A stretch of 64,000 nt of DNA from Selenomonadaceae bacterium (GTDB lineage Bacteria; Bacillota; Negativicutes; Selenomonadales; Selenomonadaceae), in the NCBI GenBank assembly GCA_017527075.1, contig JAFXQM010000024.1, positions 83,228 through 147,227 on the forward strand. Direction: 5' to 3'. Position numbers and translations under genes: made by a program. Below the pieces are notes generated by a model. It did no database searches, had not been told where the DNA came from, and saw nothing but the letters and a program-made list of their open reading frames with translations. The stretch's first letter is position 1. Each line of letters starts with the position of its first letter. Below, in pieces: positions 9,046 through 16,574 of this stretch.

Positions 9046-9757
9046 GTCGACGGTCGTCGTCACGGGCGGCACGAGCGGAATCGGATTGGCGGCGGCGAAA
9101 ATTTTTCTGAGCAAAGGATTTAACTGCGTGGTCGTCGGCAGAAGTCGCGCGCGCTTCGAGGCAACGGATTTGGTCGGGCGCGCGGAGTTCATCGCGGCGG
9201 ACGTGCGCAAGGTCGAGGACTGCGAACGAATCATCTCGGCGGCGGTAAAAATTTTCGGCGGAGTAAATGTGTTGGTCAACAGCGCGGGCATTTATCGCGA
9301 GGGCGCAATCACTTCGACGGACGAAAAAACTTTCGACGAAATTTTTTCCACGAACGCCAAGGGAACTTTCTTCATGGCGCGGGCGGCGGTCGACGAGCTG
9401 AGAAAAACTCACGGGGCGATTGTGAACGTGGCGAGCGACGCGGGCTTGCGGGGAAATTATTTCTGCGCGGCGTATTCGGCGAGCAAAGGAGCGGTGGTGG
9501 CGTTGACGCGGTCGCTGGCACTGGAGCTGGCAAGTTTGCAGGTGCGTGTGAATTGCGTGGCACCCGGCGACGTGCTGACGCCGCTGACGCTCAAGCAGCT
9601 GAAAGATTCGGGCGAGCGCGTGGAAGATTTGGCAAAACTTTATCCGCTGGGAAGAATCGGCACGGCGGAGGAAGTGGCGGAGGCGATTTACTTTTTGTCG
9701 ACGGCGAGCTTTATCACGGGCGCAATCTTGAGCGTCGACGGCGGGCTGACGTGTTGA
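9032..9757 (+). CDS. Short-chain dehydrogenase/reductase (SDR)
   Basis: A classical SDR of about 241 residues. The Rossmann motif TGGTSGIG is at 11-18, NSAG at 83-86, the catalytic Ser near 135, and Tyr148-x3-Lys152 in YSASK. The frame is open back to 8981, but the family start falls at the TTG at 9032, inside the last codons of the aldehyde dehydrogenase. No clear ribosome site is present, so translation is probably coupled. The stop overlaps the start of the glycosyltransferase. It resembles 3-oxoacyl-ACP reductase/glucose dehydrogenase types; the substrate is unknown. Confidence 0.85.
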   Translation: MGSTESTVVVTGGTSGIGLAAAKIFLSKGFNCVVVGRSRARFEATDLVGRAEFIAADVRKVEDCERIISAAVKIFGGVNVLVNSAGIYREGAITSTDEKTFDEIFSTNAKGTFFMARAAVDELRKTHGAIVNVASDAGLRGNYFCAAYSASKGAVVALTRSLALELASLQVRVNCVAPGDVLTPLTLKQLKDSGERVEDLAKLYPLGRIGTAEEVAEAIYFLSTASFITGAILSVDGGLTC

Positions 9758-10848
9758 AAATTTTAATCTTATCGGCGTCCATCGGTTCGGGTCACACGAA
9801 GGCGGCCGAGGCAATTCAATTAGGAATTAGGAATGAGGAATTAGGAATTGATGTCCGCGTCGTTGACTTCATGGCGCGCGAGGTCTCGACGCTGAATTGG
9901 CTGACGAAAAAATTTTATCTTGCGGCGTTGAAGTTCATCCCCGACCTTTACGACAGGATTTACAAATTCGCGGACGGGCGGCGCGTCGGAGTGTCGGCAA
10001 GATTTTTAAGCTCGGCGTCAATGTATCTGCCGTTCGCGCGCCTGCTGAAAAAATTTCAACCCGACGTGGTCATTTGCACGCACCCTTTCCCCGAAGCGGC
10101 GGCGTCGCTATGGAAATTTCTTCACGCCAAGTCTGCGGAAAAATTTTTGCTGGCGGCGGTGCTCACGGATTATTCGCTGCACGAGATTTGGATTTACGGC
10201 GAGGTCGACGCGTACTTCGTGGCGACGGAGGAAATGCGCGCGAAGCTGGCGGCTCACTCGCGGGCGGGACAAAAAATTTTCGCGACGGGCATTCCGATTG
10301 ACGAAAAATTTTCCGCCGCGCAGAAAGTCACGGACGAAACTCGCACGACGATTTTAATCATGGGCGGCGGACTCGGCTTGGGCTCAATCGAGGAGACACT
10401 CGCCGAACTCAACCGAGTTTCCCTGCCGCTGAAAATTTTGGTCGTCGCCGGTCAGAACGAAAATTTATTGGCGCGACTGAGGCGGATGAACTTCAATCAC
10501 CCGACGGAAATTTTCGGATACGTCACGGACGTCGACAAGCTCATGGCGGCGGCGGATTTGCTGATAACGAAGCCGGGCGCGCTGACGATGACCGAGGCGT
10601 TCGCGGCGGGGCTGCCGTTGATTCTCCACGCGCCAATCCCCGGCCCCGAAGCTTTGAACGCGGCTTACGCGACGACACACGGCGCGGCAATCGAAGTCGG
10701 CGACAAAAAAATTTCGGCGGTCGTCGAGGAACTGCTGAGCGAACCCGCGCGGCTGGCTGAGATGAAACTCAACGCGCGCAAACTTTCGAAGCCGCGAGCC
10801 GCCACGGAAATTTTTAATCGGATAAAAAAAATCGGCTCCGTCGAATGA
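9751..10848 (+). CDS. MGDG synthase/UgtP-like processive glycosyltransferase (GT28)
   Basis: A 365-residue glycosyltransferase. The N-terminal motif ILSASIGSGHTKAAE is typical of monogalactosyl-diacylglycerol synthase and UgtP, which transfer glucose or galactose to diacylglycerol at the inner membrane. The C-terminal donor half holds GYVTDVDKLMAAADLLITKPG and EAFAAGLPLI. The start is GTG at 9751 or TTG at 9754, overlapping the SDR stop, so it is probably translationally coupled. Residues 23-33 (QLGIRNEELGI) are encoded by a TTAGGA heptamer repeat sitting in frame inside the gene. Length is normal apart from that. Confidence 0.9.
   Translation: MLKILILSASIGSGHTKAAEAIQLGIRNEELGIDVRVVDFMAREVSTLNWLTKKFYLAALKFIPDLYDRIYKFADGRRVGVSARFLSSASMYLPFARLLKKFQPDVVICTHPFPEAAASLWKFLHAKSAEKFLLAAVLTDYSLHEIWIYGEVDAYFVATEEMRAKLAAHSRAGQKIFATGIPIDEKFSAAQKVTDETRTTILIMGGGLGLGSIEETLAELNRVSLPLKILVVAGQNENLLARLRRMNFNHPTEIFGYVTDVDKLMAAADLLITKPGALTMTEAFAAGLPLILHAPIPGPEALNAAYATTHGAAIEVGDKKISAVVEELLSEPARLAEMKLNARKLSKPRAATEIFNRIKKIGSVE
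9818..9850 (+). repeat. Intragenic TTAGGA heptamer repeat
   Basis: Four near-identical heptamers of the (A/G)TTAGGA type, the same sequence that occurs between genes at 31.7, 47.1 and 59.0 kb. Here it lies in frame in the N-terminal domain of the GT28 gene. Confidence 0.85.
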
Positions 10849-10861
10849 CGAAACCTTTGAA

Positions 10862-10892
10862 CCCTCTCGGCACACGGGAGGGAAATTTTTTT
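10862..10892. terminator. Terminator between the GT28 and methylase genes
   Basis: CCCTC (10862-10866) pairs with GAGGG (10878-10882), followed by AAATTTTTTT. It serves the plus-strand operon and overlaps the end of the convergent methylase gene. Confidence 0.6.
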
Positions 10893-12900
10893 ACTTGAAA
10901 CGAATCTGCAGGTTGAGGTCGATGGCGAATCCCCCCCCCCGCAAAATTTTTCCGAAATTATGACGACTCGCACTCGGCGTCTCCAAATTCGTGTTGTTGA
11001 GCAGATAAGTTTCAAAGTCGTCGCGGTTGTCGAGCGGGAAGACGGAAACTTCACCGCGCCCGCCGACGAGGAGATATCCGCCGTTCGATTCGTCGCGCCC
11101 GTTCCATTTTTTTGCGGGCTTGAGTCCGAGAGCAACCGCGCCCAAAAATTTTTTTATCTTGTGGCGGTAAAAATTTTCCACGCGGCGATTCAGCGGGTCG
11201 CGCTCCTCCAGAAGCGTGGCGAGCTCCGCGCAGCCGGCAATCCGTTCGACGTAATAAATTTTTATCATCTCGCCGAGAATTTTATCCATGTCCGTGTCGA
11301 CCAAGCTCAAGTTGTCCGCGAAAATTTTTTTGACGACGGAATCGAATTCGAGGCGCGGAATTTTTTTCAGGCGGTCTTGAATCTTTGTGCGCGTTTCGAT
11401 TTGATTAATCCGTTCGGCGAGCGCGTCGTCGACGCCAAAGACTTTGAATCGAAAATTCGTCGCGCCCGAAGCGTTGAGCAACGTCGGCGGGTCGCCCAAG
11501 TCAGATTTAATCGAGTAACCGCGAATTGAACTCGTGCTGGTGAACGCGTCGTGAATCTCCAATTCGATGTCAGTCTTTTTGTTCGCGGGCGATTTTATTT
11601 TCGTCAGACCGAGCCGCCGCATAATTTCTTCCGCGCCGTCGAGTTCAAACGAAAGCCCCTTTGAATTTTTTATGCCGCGCAAAATTTTTTCAGCCATGTC
11701 CGCGAACTCGGAGGCTTTGACTTTCCAAACGCGGCTGCCGTTCTGAAAACGTGCGACGAAATCTTTTTCCCGACGAAATTCCAATTTGAAACCGTCGACG
11801 TCCTCGCGGAAAATTTTCAGCACGGGCAACGCGTAATTCCCCGCGTCGACCTTCCCGTCCGCCAAAATTTTCAGCAGCGCGTAAAGTTCACTCCACTCGC
11901 CCTTGTTGCCGTTCATCGGTTCAAGCACCCTCCTTATCTCGTGCGCAATCGATTCAATGACGTTAATCGAAACCGTGTTGCCGAATTGTTTGTAAAGATG
12001 AGTGTCGGGCAGAATCAATCTGAAGTCGTCGCCGAAGCCCTGAAGTCTTGCCCATTCGCGCGGAGTGAGTTTGCGGATATTTTCCGAGTTAATCGCGCCG
12101 TGAATTTTTGTTGTGGGCGTCAAGGAATGCTCGCGGGCGTCGACGATTAAATTTCTCTCGCGCCCCATGCCGCCGCACACCAGAGCATTTGCCACGCCGT
12201 CCAAATTTTTTATCTCGTAACCGAAGCCGTGACCGGCAGCCTCGTGGCGTCGACGGTGCTCGCGAAGATTTTCCAGGTAAACGTCGCTGAGATAATATTT
12301 CGCGGGAATGGGCGCGTCGTCCAAGATGTCGCGAATCGTGCAACGCTCATCAATCGGCGCGGGGAAGAAAAATTTTTCGGGCGCGATATCTTTTCGGAAG
12401 CAGACGATATAAATCCGCTCGCGATTTTGCGCCAGCCCGAAGTCGCGGCTGTTGAGAACTTTGTAAAAAATTTTGTAACCGATTTGCTCGAACGCCGCGC
12501 AAATGATTTTAAACGTGCGTCCGCGGTCGTGACCGACGAGCCCTTTGACGTTCTCGCAGAAAATAATTTTCGGCTTGTGGAAGTCGCAAATCCTCACGAC
12601 GTCGAGGAAGAGAGTGCCGCGGCAAGTTCCGTGATAATCGTCGTCGAAGCCGCCGCGCCTGCCCGCCACGCTGAATGCTTGGCACGGGAAACCCGCCAGG
12701 CAAATATCGAACGGCGGAATCTCTTCGGCGGGAATCTGAGTGATGTCTCCGGCGATGAACGGGCTGTCGGGAAAATTTTCCGCGTAAGTCGCGCGCGCAA
12801 ATTTATCAATCTCGCTGACGAAAACGGTCGCGGCGTCTGCTCCAAAAATTTTTTCAAAGCCGAGGCGAATCCCGCCAATGCCCGCGAACAAATCAATCAT
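10891..12900 (-). CDS. DNA cytosine-5 methyltransferase fused to a HpaII-like restriction endonuclease
   Basis: A 669-residue protein. Residues 1-325 are a complete C5-cytosine methylase: DLFAGIGG at 3-10, catalytic GFPCQ at 70-74, ENVKG at 116-120, QNRERIY at 158-164, KLTPREWARLQGF at 277-289 and QFGNTV at 305-310. From NKGEWSELYALLK (about 332) to the end the sequence resembles the HpaII family of type II endonucleases (target CCGG), normally a separate 350-residue protein. Methylase and nuclease are thus in one frame. An in-frame ATG at 11916 (residue 329) has AAGGAGG at 11935-11929, 12 bases away, so the nuclease may also be made alone. The ATG at 12900 overlaps the vsr stop (ATGA). Confidence 0.9.
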   Translation of the reverse strand: MIDLFAGIGGIRLGFEKIFGADAATVFVSEIDKFARATYAENFPDSPFIAGDITQIPAEEIPPFDICLAGFPCQAFSVAGRRGGFDDDYHGTCRGTLFLDVVRICDFHKPKIIFCENVKGLVGHDRGRTFKIICAAFEQIGYKIFYKVLNSRDFGLAQNRERIYIVCFRKDIAPEKFFFPAPIDERCTIRDILDDAPIPAKYYLSDVYLENLREHRRRHEAAGHGFGYEIKNLDGVANALVCGGMGRERNLIVDAREHSLTPTTKIHGAINSENIRKLTPREWARLQGFGDDFRLILPDTHLYKQFGNTVSINVIESIAHEIRRVLEPMNGNKGEWSELYALLKILADGKVDAGNYALPVLKIFREDVDGFKLEFRREKDFVARFQNGSRVWKVKASEFADMAEKILRGIKNSKGLSFELDGAEEIMRRLGLTKIKSPANKKTDIELEIHDAFTSTSSIRGYSIKSDLGDPPTLLNASGATNFRFKVFGVDDALAERINQIETRTKIQDRLKKIPRLEFDSVVKKIFADNLSLVDTDMDKILGEMIKIYYVERIAGCAELATLLEERDPLNRRVENFYRHKIKKFLGAVALGLKPAKKWNGRDESNGGYLLVGGRGEVSVFPLDNRDDFETYLLNNTNLETPSASRHNFGKILRGGGFAIDLNLQIRFK

Positions 12901-13337
12901 CCTGTACAAAGTCTCGCCTCCGATTTTTTCTGCGCGACGGTCTCGGCCACCACTCGGACGCACTCGCCGACGTCATTTTTAATTTGCCTGCCGAAAAATC
13001 TGAGCACCGTCCAGCCCTCCGCCGTGAGCCGTTCGTTGACTTCGCGGTCGCGTGCCATGTTGCGTTCAATTTTCGGTATCCAAAAATCTTGGCGGCTTTT
13101 GAAATCGTGCTTGCGATTTTCCCAATCATATCCGTGCCAAAATTCCGAGTCGCAGAAGACGGCAATCTTCAGGCGCAGGAAAACAACATCGGGGCAGCCG
13201 AAGACACTGCGAAGATTTTTTCTGTAACGGAAGCCCGCGTGCCACAGTGCCCGCCGCAATTTCAATTCAATCTGCGAATCTTTGTTGCGGACGCGTTGCA
13301 TATTTTTTCGTCGCTGCGCGGGAGTAAGTCTGTCCAT
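12897..13337 (-). CDS. vsr: Very short patch repair endonuclease Vsr
   Basis: A 146-residue Vsr nuclease. It nicks beside T:G mismatches that arise when 5-methylcytosine is deaminated, limiting mutation at the cognate methylase site. Seen motifs are MQRVRNKDSQIE near residues 13-24, GCPDVVF at 48-53, and the catalytic-metal region FCDSEFWHG at 61-69. The ATG at 13337 follows AAGGAG; the frame is open 31 codons further upstream but without homology. Its stop overlaps the methylase start, so the pair is coupled. Confidence 0.93.
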   Translation of the reverse strand: MDRLTPAQRRKNMQRVRNKDSQIELKLRRALWHAGFRYRKNLRSVFGCPDVVFLRLKIAVFCDSEFWHGYDWENRKHDFKSRQDFWIPKIERNMARDREVNERLTAEGWTVLRFFGRQIKNDVGECVRVVAETVAQKKSEARLCTG

Positions 13338-13484
13338 CGAATCAGCTCCTTTGCAAAAAATTTTACCGGACGAGTGATTGAATGTCCGGCAATTTTTTTT
13401 GCTCAAGCACAGTTGCCCGCGCAACAACACGGAAAATTTCCCAATGATATAATCAGCAAAATTTATCGGAGGAGGCGACGGCTT

Positions 13485-13859
13485 GTGCGGAAAATTTTTT
13501 TGATTGTGTTGCTGGTCGGGTTCGTCGGATATGCCGGCTTGAATCTGGCCGAGAGCGTCACGCCTTACGTGAGCATTGCCGAGGCGCGCGCGACATCAAA
13601 CGGCGTGCAAGTCAAAGGTCTGCTCGATAAAAATTTTGAGCCCGTGCAGCGCGGCAATGAGTTTGACTTCAGCCTGCTCGACGAGGCGACGGGCGAAACC
13701 ATGCGCGTCAAGTTCGACGGCATGAAGCCTGACCAATTCGACGAGGCGTATCACATTGTCGCGGTCGGCAAGTACGAGGCGGCGGACGAAACTTTCCACG
13801 CGAAAAAACTTTTAATCAAGTGTCCGTCCAAGTACGAAGGGCAGAAACCCCAAGCTTGA
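13485..13859 (+). CDS. ccmE: Cytochrome c maturation haem chaperone CcmE, CxxxY type
   Basis: A 124-residue membrane-anchored haem chaperone. One N-terminal transmembrane segment (residues 4-20) is followed by an OB-fold domain. In most bacteria haem is bound covalently by His in HxxxY. Here the motif is CPSKY (113-117), so Cys replaces His, as described for the system I* variant of sulfate reducers and archaea. The start is GTG at 13485, nine bases after GGAGGAGG. A TATAAT lies at 13448-13453. ccmF follows 10 bp downstream. No ccmA, ccmB, ccmC or ccmH lies in the window. Confidence 0.88.
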   Translation: MRKIFLIVLLVGFVGYAGLNLAESVTPYVSIAEARATSNGVQVKGLLDKNFEPVQRGNEFDFSLLDEATGETMRVKFDGMKPDQFDEAYHIVAVGKYEAADETFHAKKLLIKCPSKYEGQKPQA

Positions 13860-13869
13860 TTAAGGGGGA

Positions 13870-15813
13870 ATGCTGTTGACGGGAAATTTATTTTTGGGCG
13901 GCGGACTGGCGGCGGCTCTGGCGACGATGGCAATTTGCTTCGCGCAAAAAATTCCGTCGGCGCGGCTCGTGAAAATCTTCGCGGCAACTTCAGCGGGATT
14001 TGTCACGGCGGCGAGTCTTCTGCTTTGGATTTTGATCTTTGAAAATGATTTCAGCGTCGAATACGTCGCGACATATTCATCGACGACGCTCCCGACGCTT
14101 TACAAAGTCTCGGCGTTTTGGGCGGGGCAACAGGGCTCGTTCCTGCTGTGGCTGCTCGTCCACGCGATAATCGGGGCGGTGCTGACGTGGCGGAGAACTT
14201 CGGCGGCGGCGTTGGGAATTTATTTTTTACTGCAAAGCATTTTGGTTTTGCTCGTGCTGGCGAAGTCACCGTTCGCCAAACACAGTGCGCAGGTCTTCGA
14301 GGGCGTCGGGCTCAATCCGCTGCTGCAAGATTTTTGGATGGCGATTCACCCGCCGATAATTTTCGTCGGCTACTCACTGCTGGCGGTTCCATTCGCGCTG
14401 AGCTTGGGCACGCTCTTAACCGAAGCAAACTCGCGGAATTGGTTGGAAGAGGCGCGGCGTTGGACATTGGCGGCGTGGAGTTTCCTCGGCGCGGGAATTT
14501 TCATTGGCGGCTACTGGGCTTACAAAGTTTTGGGCTGGGGCGGCTATTGGGGCTGGGACCCCGTGGAAAATTCTTCGCTGGTGCCGTGGCTGTTGGCGGC
14601 CGTCCTCCTGCACCTGATTAAATTGGCGCAAAAAAAATCCGCCGTGCTGAGTGTGGCGCACGTGGCGGCGACGTTCACCTATTCGCTGGTCATTTACGGA
14701 ACGTTCTTAACGCGGTCGGGAATTTTGGGTGACTTCTCTGTCCACTCGTTCGCGGGCTCGGACATCGGAGTGGCACTCGCCGCGGCAAATGCATTCGTGT
14801 TAATCGGCGGGCTGCTGATAATTTTGGTCAAGGCAAAAAATTTTCCGCAGGGCAAAATGTATGACGCGCACAACTCGGCGGCGTTCATGATTCTGCTGAG
14901 CTGCCTGCTGATAATTTTCATCGCGGCAATCGTTTGGATTGGAATGTCCATGCCGCTTTTAAGTCAGCTGTTCGGAGAGGCGGCGGCGGTCGACACAGAT
15001 TTTTACGTGAAGAGCACCGCGCCCATCGCTTTGACTTTGGCGGCGTTGATGATTTACACGTTCGCGAAGTTCGGGCGCATGATAAGCCTCGGCGGAAAAA
15101 TTGCGCACGTCGGATTCCTGATGATGCTCGCGGCGATTGTAATTTCCGCGCAGGGCGAGACAGTCACTCAAGAATTTCAGCCGCGCACAAAAGTTTCAAT
15201 CGCGGGGCACGAAGTGATTTACGAAGGACAAGTCTTTCAAGAGGACGAGCGGGAAAAATTTTACGTGTACACGGTCGACGGCGAGGCGGTCAAAGCTTTG
15301 ACGAAACTTCGCGGCAACGGAGAGGACGCGGCGCGCGAGCCGGCAATTTTGAAAAATTTTTCGGGCGACGTGTACATTGCTCCTCACGCGCCGAAGATTG
15401 ACGACGTGCAAGAGCTGTTGCTGACGAAAAAACTTTTCGCGCTGGACGGAGAGCTTGGTTACGTGTTCGAGGAGGCGCACATCGATTACGACGAACACGG
15501 GCAGGCGATTCAGGCGACGGCGGCGATAACGATAACGGACGGCGAGGTTGAAGAAGTGATTCACCCGCTGATAACGGTGACACCCGACGGCGGCTCCTCA
15601 AAATCGCTGGAGGTTTTTAACGGGCGGCGGCGCGTGCGCTTGACGGGGATATCGGGCGACTTGGAGAAGGCGCGGCTGGAAATTTTGCCGACGTATGAAA
15701 AACTTTCGTCCATGCCGATAACCGCGACCGTCACGACCAAACCGTTTATCTGGCTGCTGTGGCTGAGCGTCACGGCGATTTGTGTCGGAACAATGACAGC
15801 GATAAAACGTTGA
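13870..15813 (+). CDS. ccmF: Cytochrome c haem lyase subunit CcmF
   Basis: A 647-residue polytopic membrane protein of the haem-handling family. The tryptophan-rich WWD motif GWGGYWGWDP lies at about 221-230 and further conserved His residues lie in flanking loops. It ligates haem from CcmE to apocytochromes on the outer face of the membrane. The AGGGGG ribosome site is only one base from the ATG at 13870 but seven from an in-frame TTG at 13876, so the true start may be 13876. It pairs with ccmE, and nrfHA, its likely clients, follow. Confidence 0.94.
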   Translation: MLLTGNLFLGGGLAAALATMAICFAQKIPSARLVKIFAATSAGFVTAASLLLWILIFENDFSVEYVATYSSTTLPTLYKVSAFWAGQQGSFLLWLLVHAIIGAVLTWRRTSAAALGIYFLLQSILVLLVLAKSPFAKHSAQVFEGVGLNPLLQDFWMAIHPPIIFVGYSLLAVPFALSLGTLLTEANSRNWLEEARRWTLAAWSFLGAGIFIGGYWAYKVLGWGGYWGWDPVENSSLVPWLLAAVLLHLIKLAQKKSAVLSVAHVAATFTYSLVIYGTFLTRSGILGDFSVHSFAGSDIGVALAAANAFVLIGGLLIILVKAKNFPQGKMYDAHNSAAFMILLSCLLIIFIAAIVWIGMSMPLLSQLFGEAAAVDTDFYVKSTAPIALTLAALMIYTFAKFGRMISLGGKIAHVGFLMMLAAIVISAQGETVTQEFQPRTKVSIAGHEVIYEGQVFQEDEREKFYVYTVDGEAVKALTKLRGNGEDAAREPAILKNFSGDVYIAPHAPKIDDVQELLLTKKLFALDGELGYVFEEAHIDYDEHGQAIQATAAITITDGEVEEVIHPLITVTPDGGSSKSLEVFNGRRRVRLTGISGDLEKARLEILPTYEKLSSMPITATVTTKPFIWLLWLSVTAICVGTMTAIKR

Positions 15814-15820
15814 CGAATCA

Positions 15821-15983
15821 GAGGCCGTCAAGGATGACGGCCGCGCCGCGTCTGACGCCGTGATGGCGTCATCCGGCGCACACCAGGCACAGGTGATTCG
15901 TTCGTTCGAGTCATGAGCGACCGACGCCCCTGCGAGGTGCCCTTTCTTTCGCTTCCTTTCTTTGGGCAAGCAAAGAAAGGAAG
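15821..15983 (+). repeat. Dispersed palindromic element, long copy A
   Basis: Three hairpins in series: GCCGTCA/TGACGGC, TGACGCC/GGCGTCA, and CTTCCTTTCTTTG (15952-15964)/CAAAGAAAGGAAG (15971-15983) with a 6-base loop. It is nearly identical to the copy at 53689. No T-run follows the last hairpin. It occupies most of the 281 bp between ccmF and nrfH; the rest is a leader with GGAGG before nrfH. Confidence 0.85.
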
Positions 15984-16094
15984 TTCATGACACAAAAAAT
16001 TTTTAAACGTTCAATCGCAGCGATGCGCCGCGACAATTTACACAGAAACTTTTTTATCGATAAGAAAATAATTTTCACGGAAGGAGGTAACGAG

Positions 16095-16574
16095 ATGTGC
16101 ATAAAAGATTTGCTTGAGAAGCACACGCTTAAATGTCTGGCGGGCGGCTTTATCGTCGGAGTGCTGGCGGTCGGCGCGGGCATGGGCGCATTGCACGCGA
16201 GCGGCACAAAATTTTTCTGCGGGCAATGTCATTCCATGCAACACGAATCGAAAACGTTCGCTGTCTCCAGTCACAGAGAACTTGACTGCGTGGAATGCCA
16301 CCTGCCCCACGACAACACCGCGCACTACCTTTTTGAGAAGGGACGCACGGGCATGGTCGACATGTATCACGAAATGATGCGCGACTACCCCGAACGGATT
16401 AAACTCGACGCCGACGCCCGAAAGATGGTTGCCGAGAACTGCGTCCGCTGCCACAGCGCAACGATGTCTTACGTCGAAACCGCGCCCGAAGGTTCGCAGG
16501 AAGATTGCCTGAAGTGCCACAGCAGAATCGCGCACGGCTCGAATCACTTGGAAGGGGGTATAAAAGTTGAGTAA
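16095..16574 (+). CDS. nrfH: Tetrahaem cytochrome c nitrite reductase small subunit NrfH
   Basis: A 159-residue membrane-anchored quinol dehydrogenase of the NapC/NirT family that feeds electrons to NrfA. The N-terminal membrane segment spans residues 13-34. Four haem motifs follow: CGQCH (42-46), CVECH (65-69), CVRCH (116-120) and CLKCH (138-142). The ATG at 16095 follows AAGGAGG. The stop lies eight bases inside nrfA, so the pair is an operon. CcmEF upstream would attach its haems. Confidence 0.95.
   Translation: MCIKDLLEKHTLKCLAGGFIVGVLAVGAGMGALHASGTKFFCGQCHSMQHESKTFAVSSHRELDCVECHLPHDNTAHYLFEKGRTGMVDMYHEMMRDYPERIKLDADARKMVAENCVRCHSATMSYVETAPEGSQEDCLKCHSRIAHGSNHLEGGIKVE

Noticed and set aside
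15821..15983. Palindromic element as a transcription terminator of ccmF
   Set aside because: No T-run follows the last hairpin and copies occur in several orientations relative to genes.
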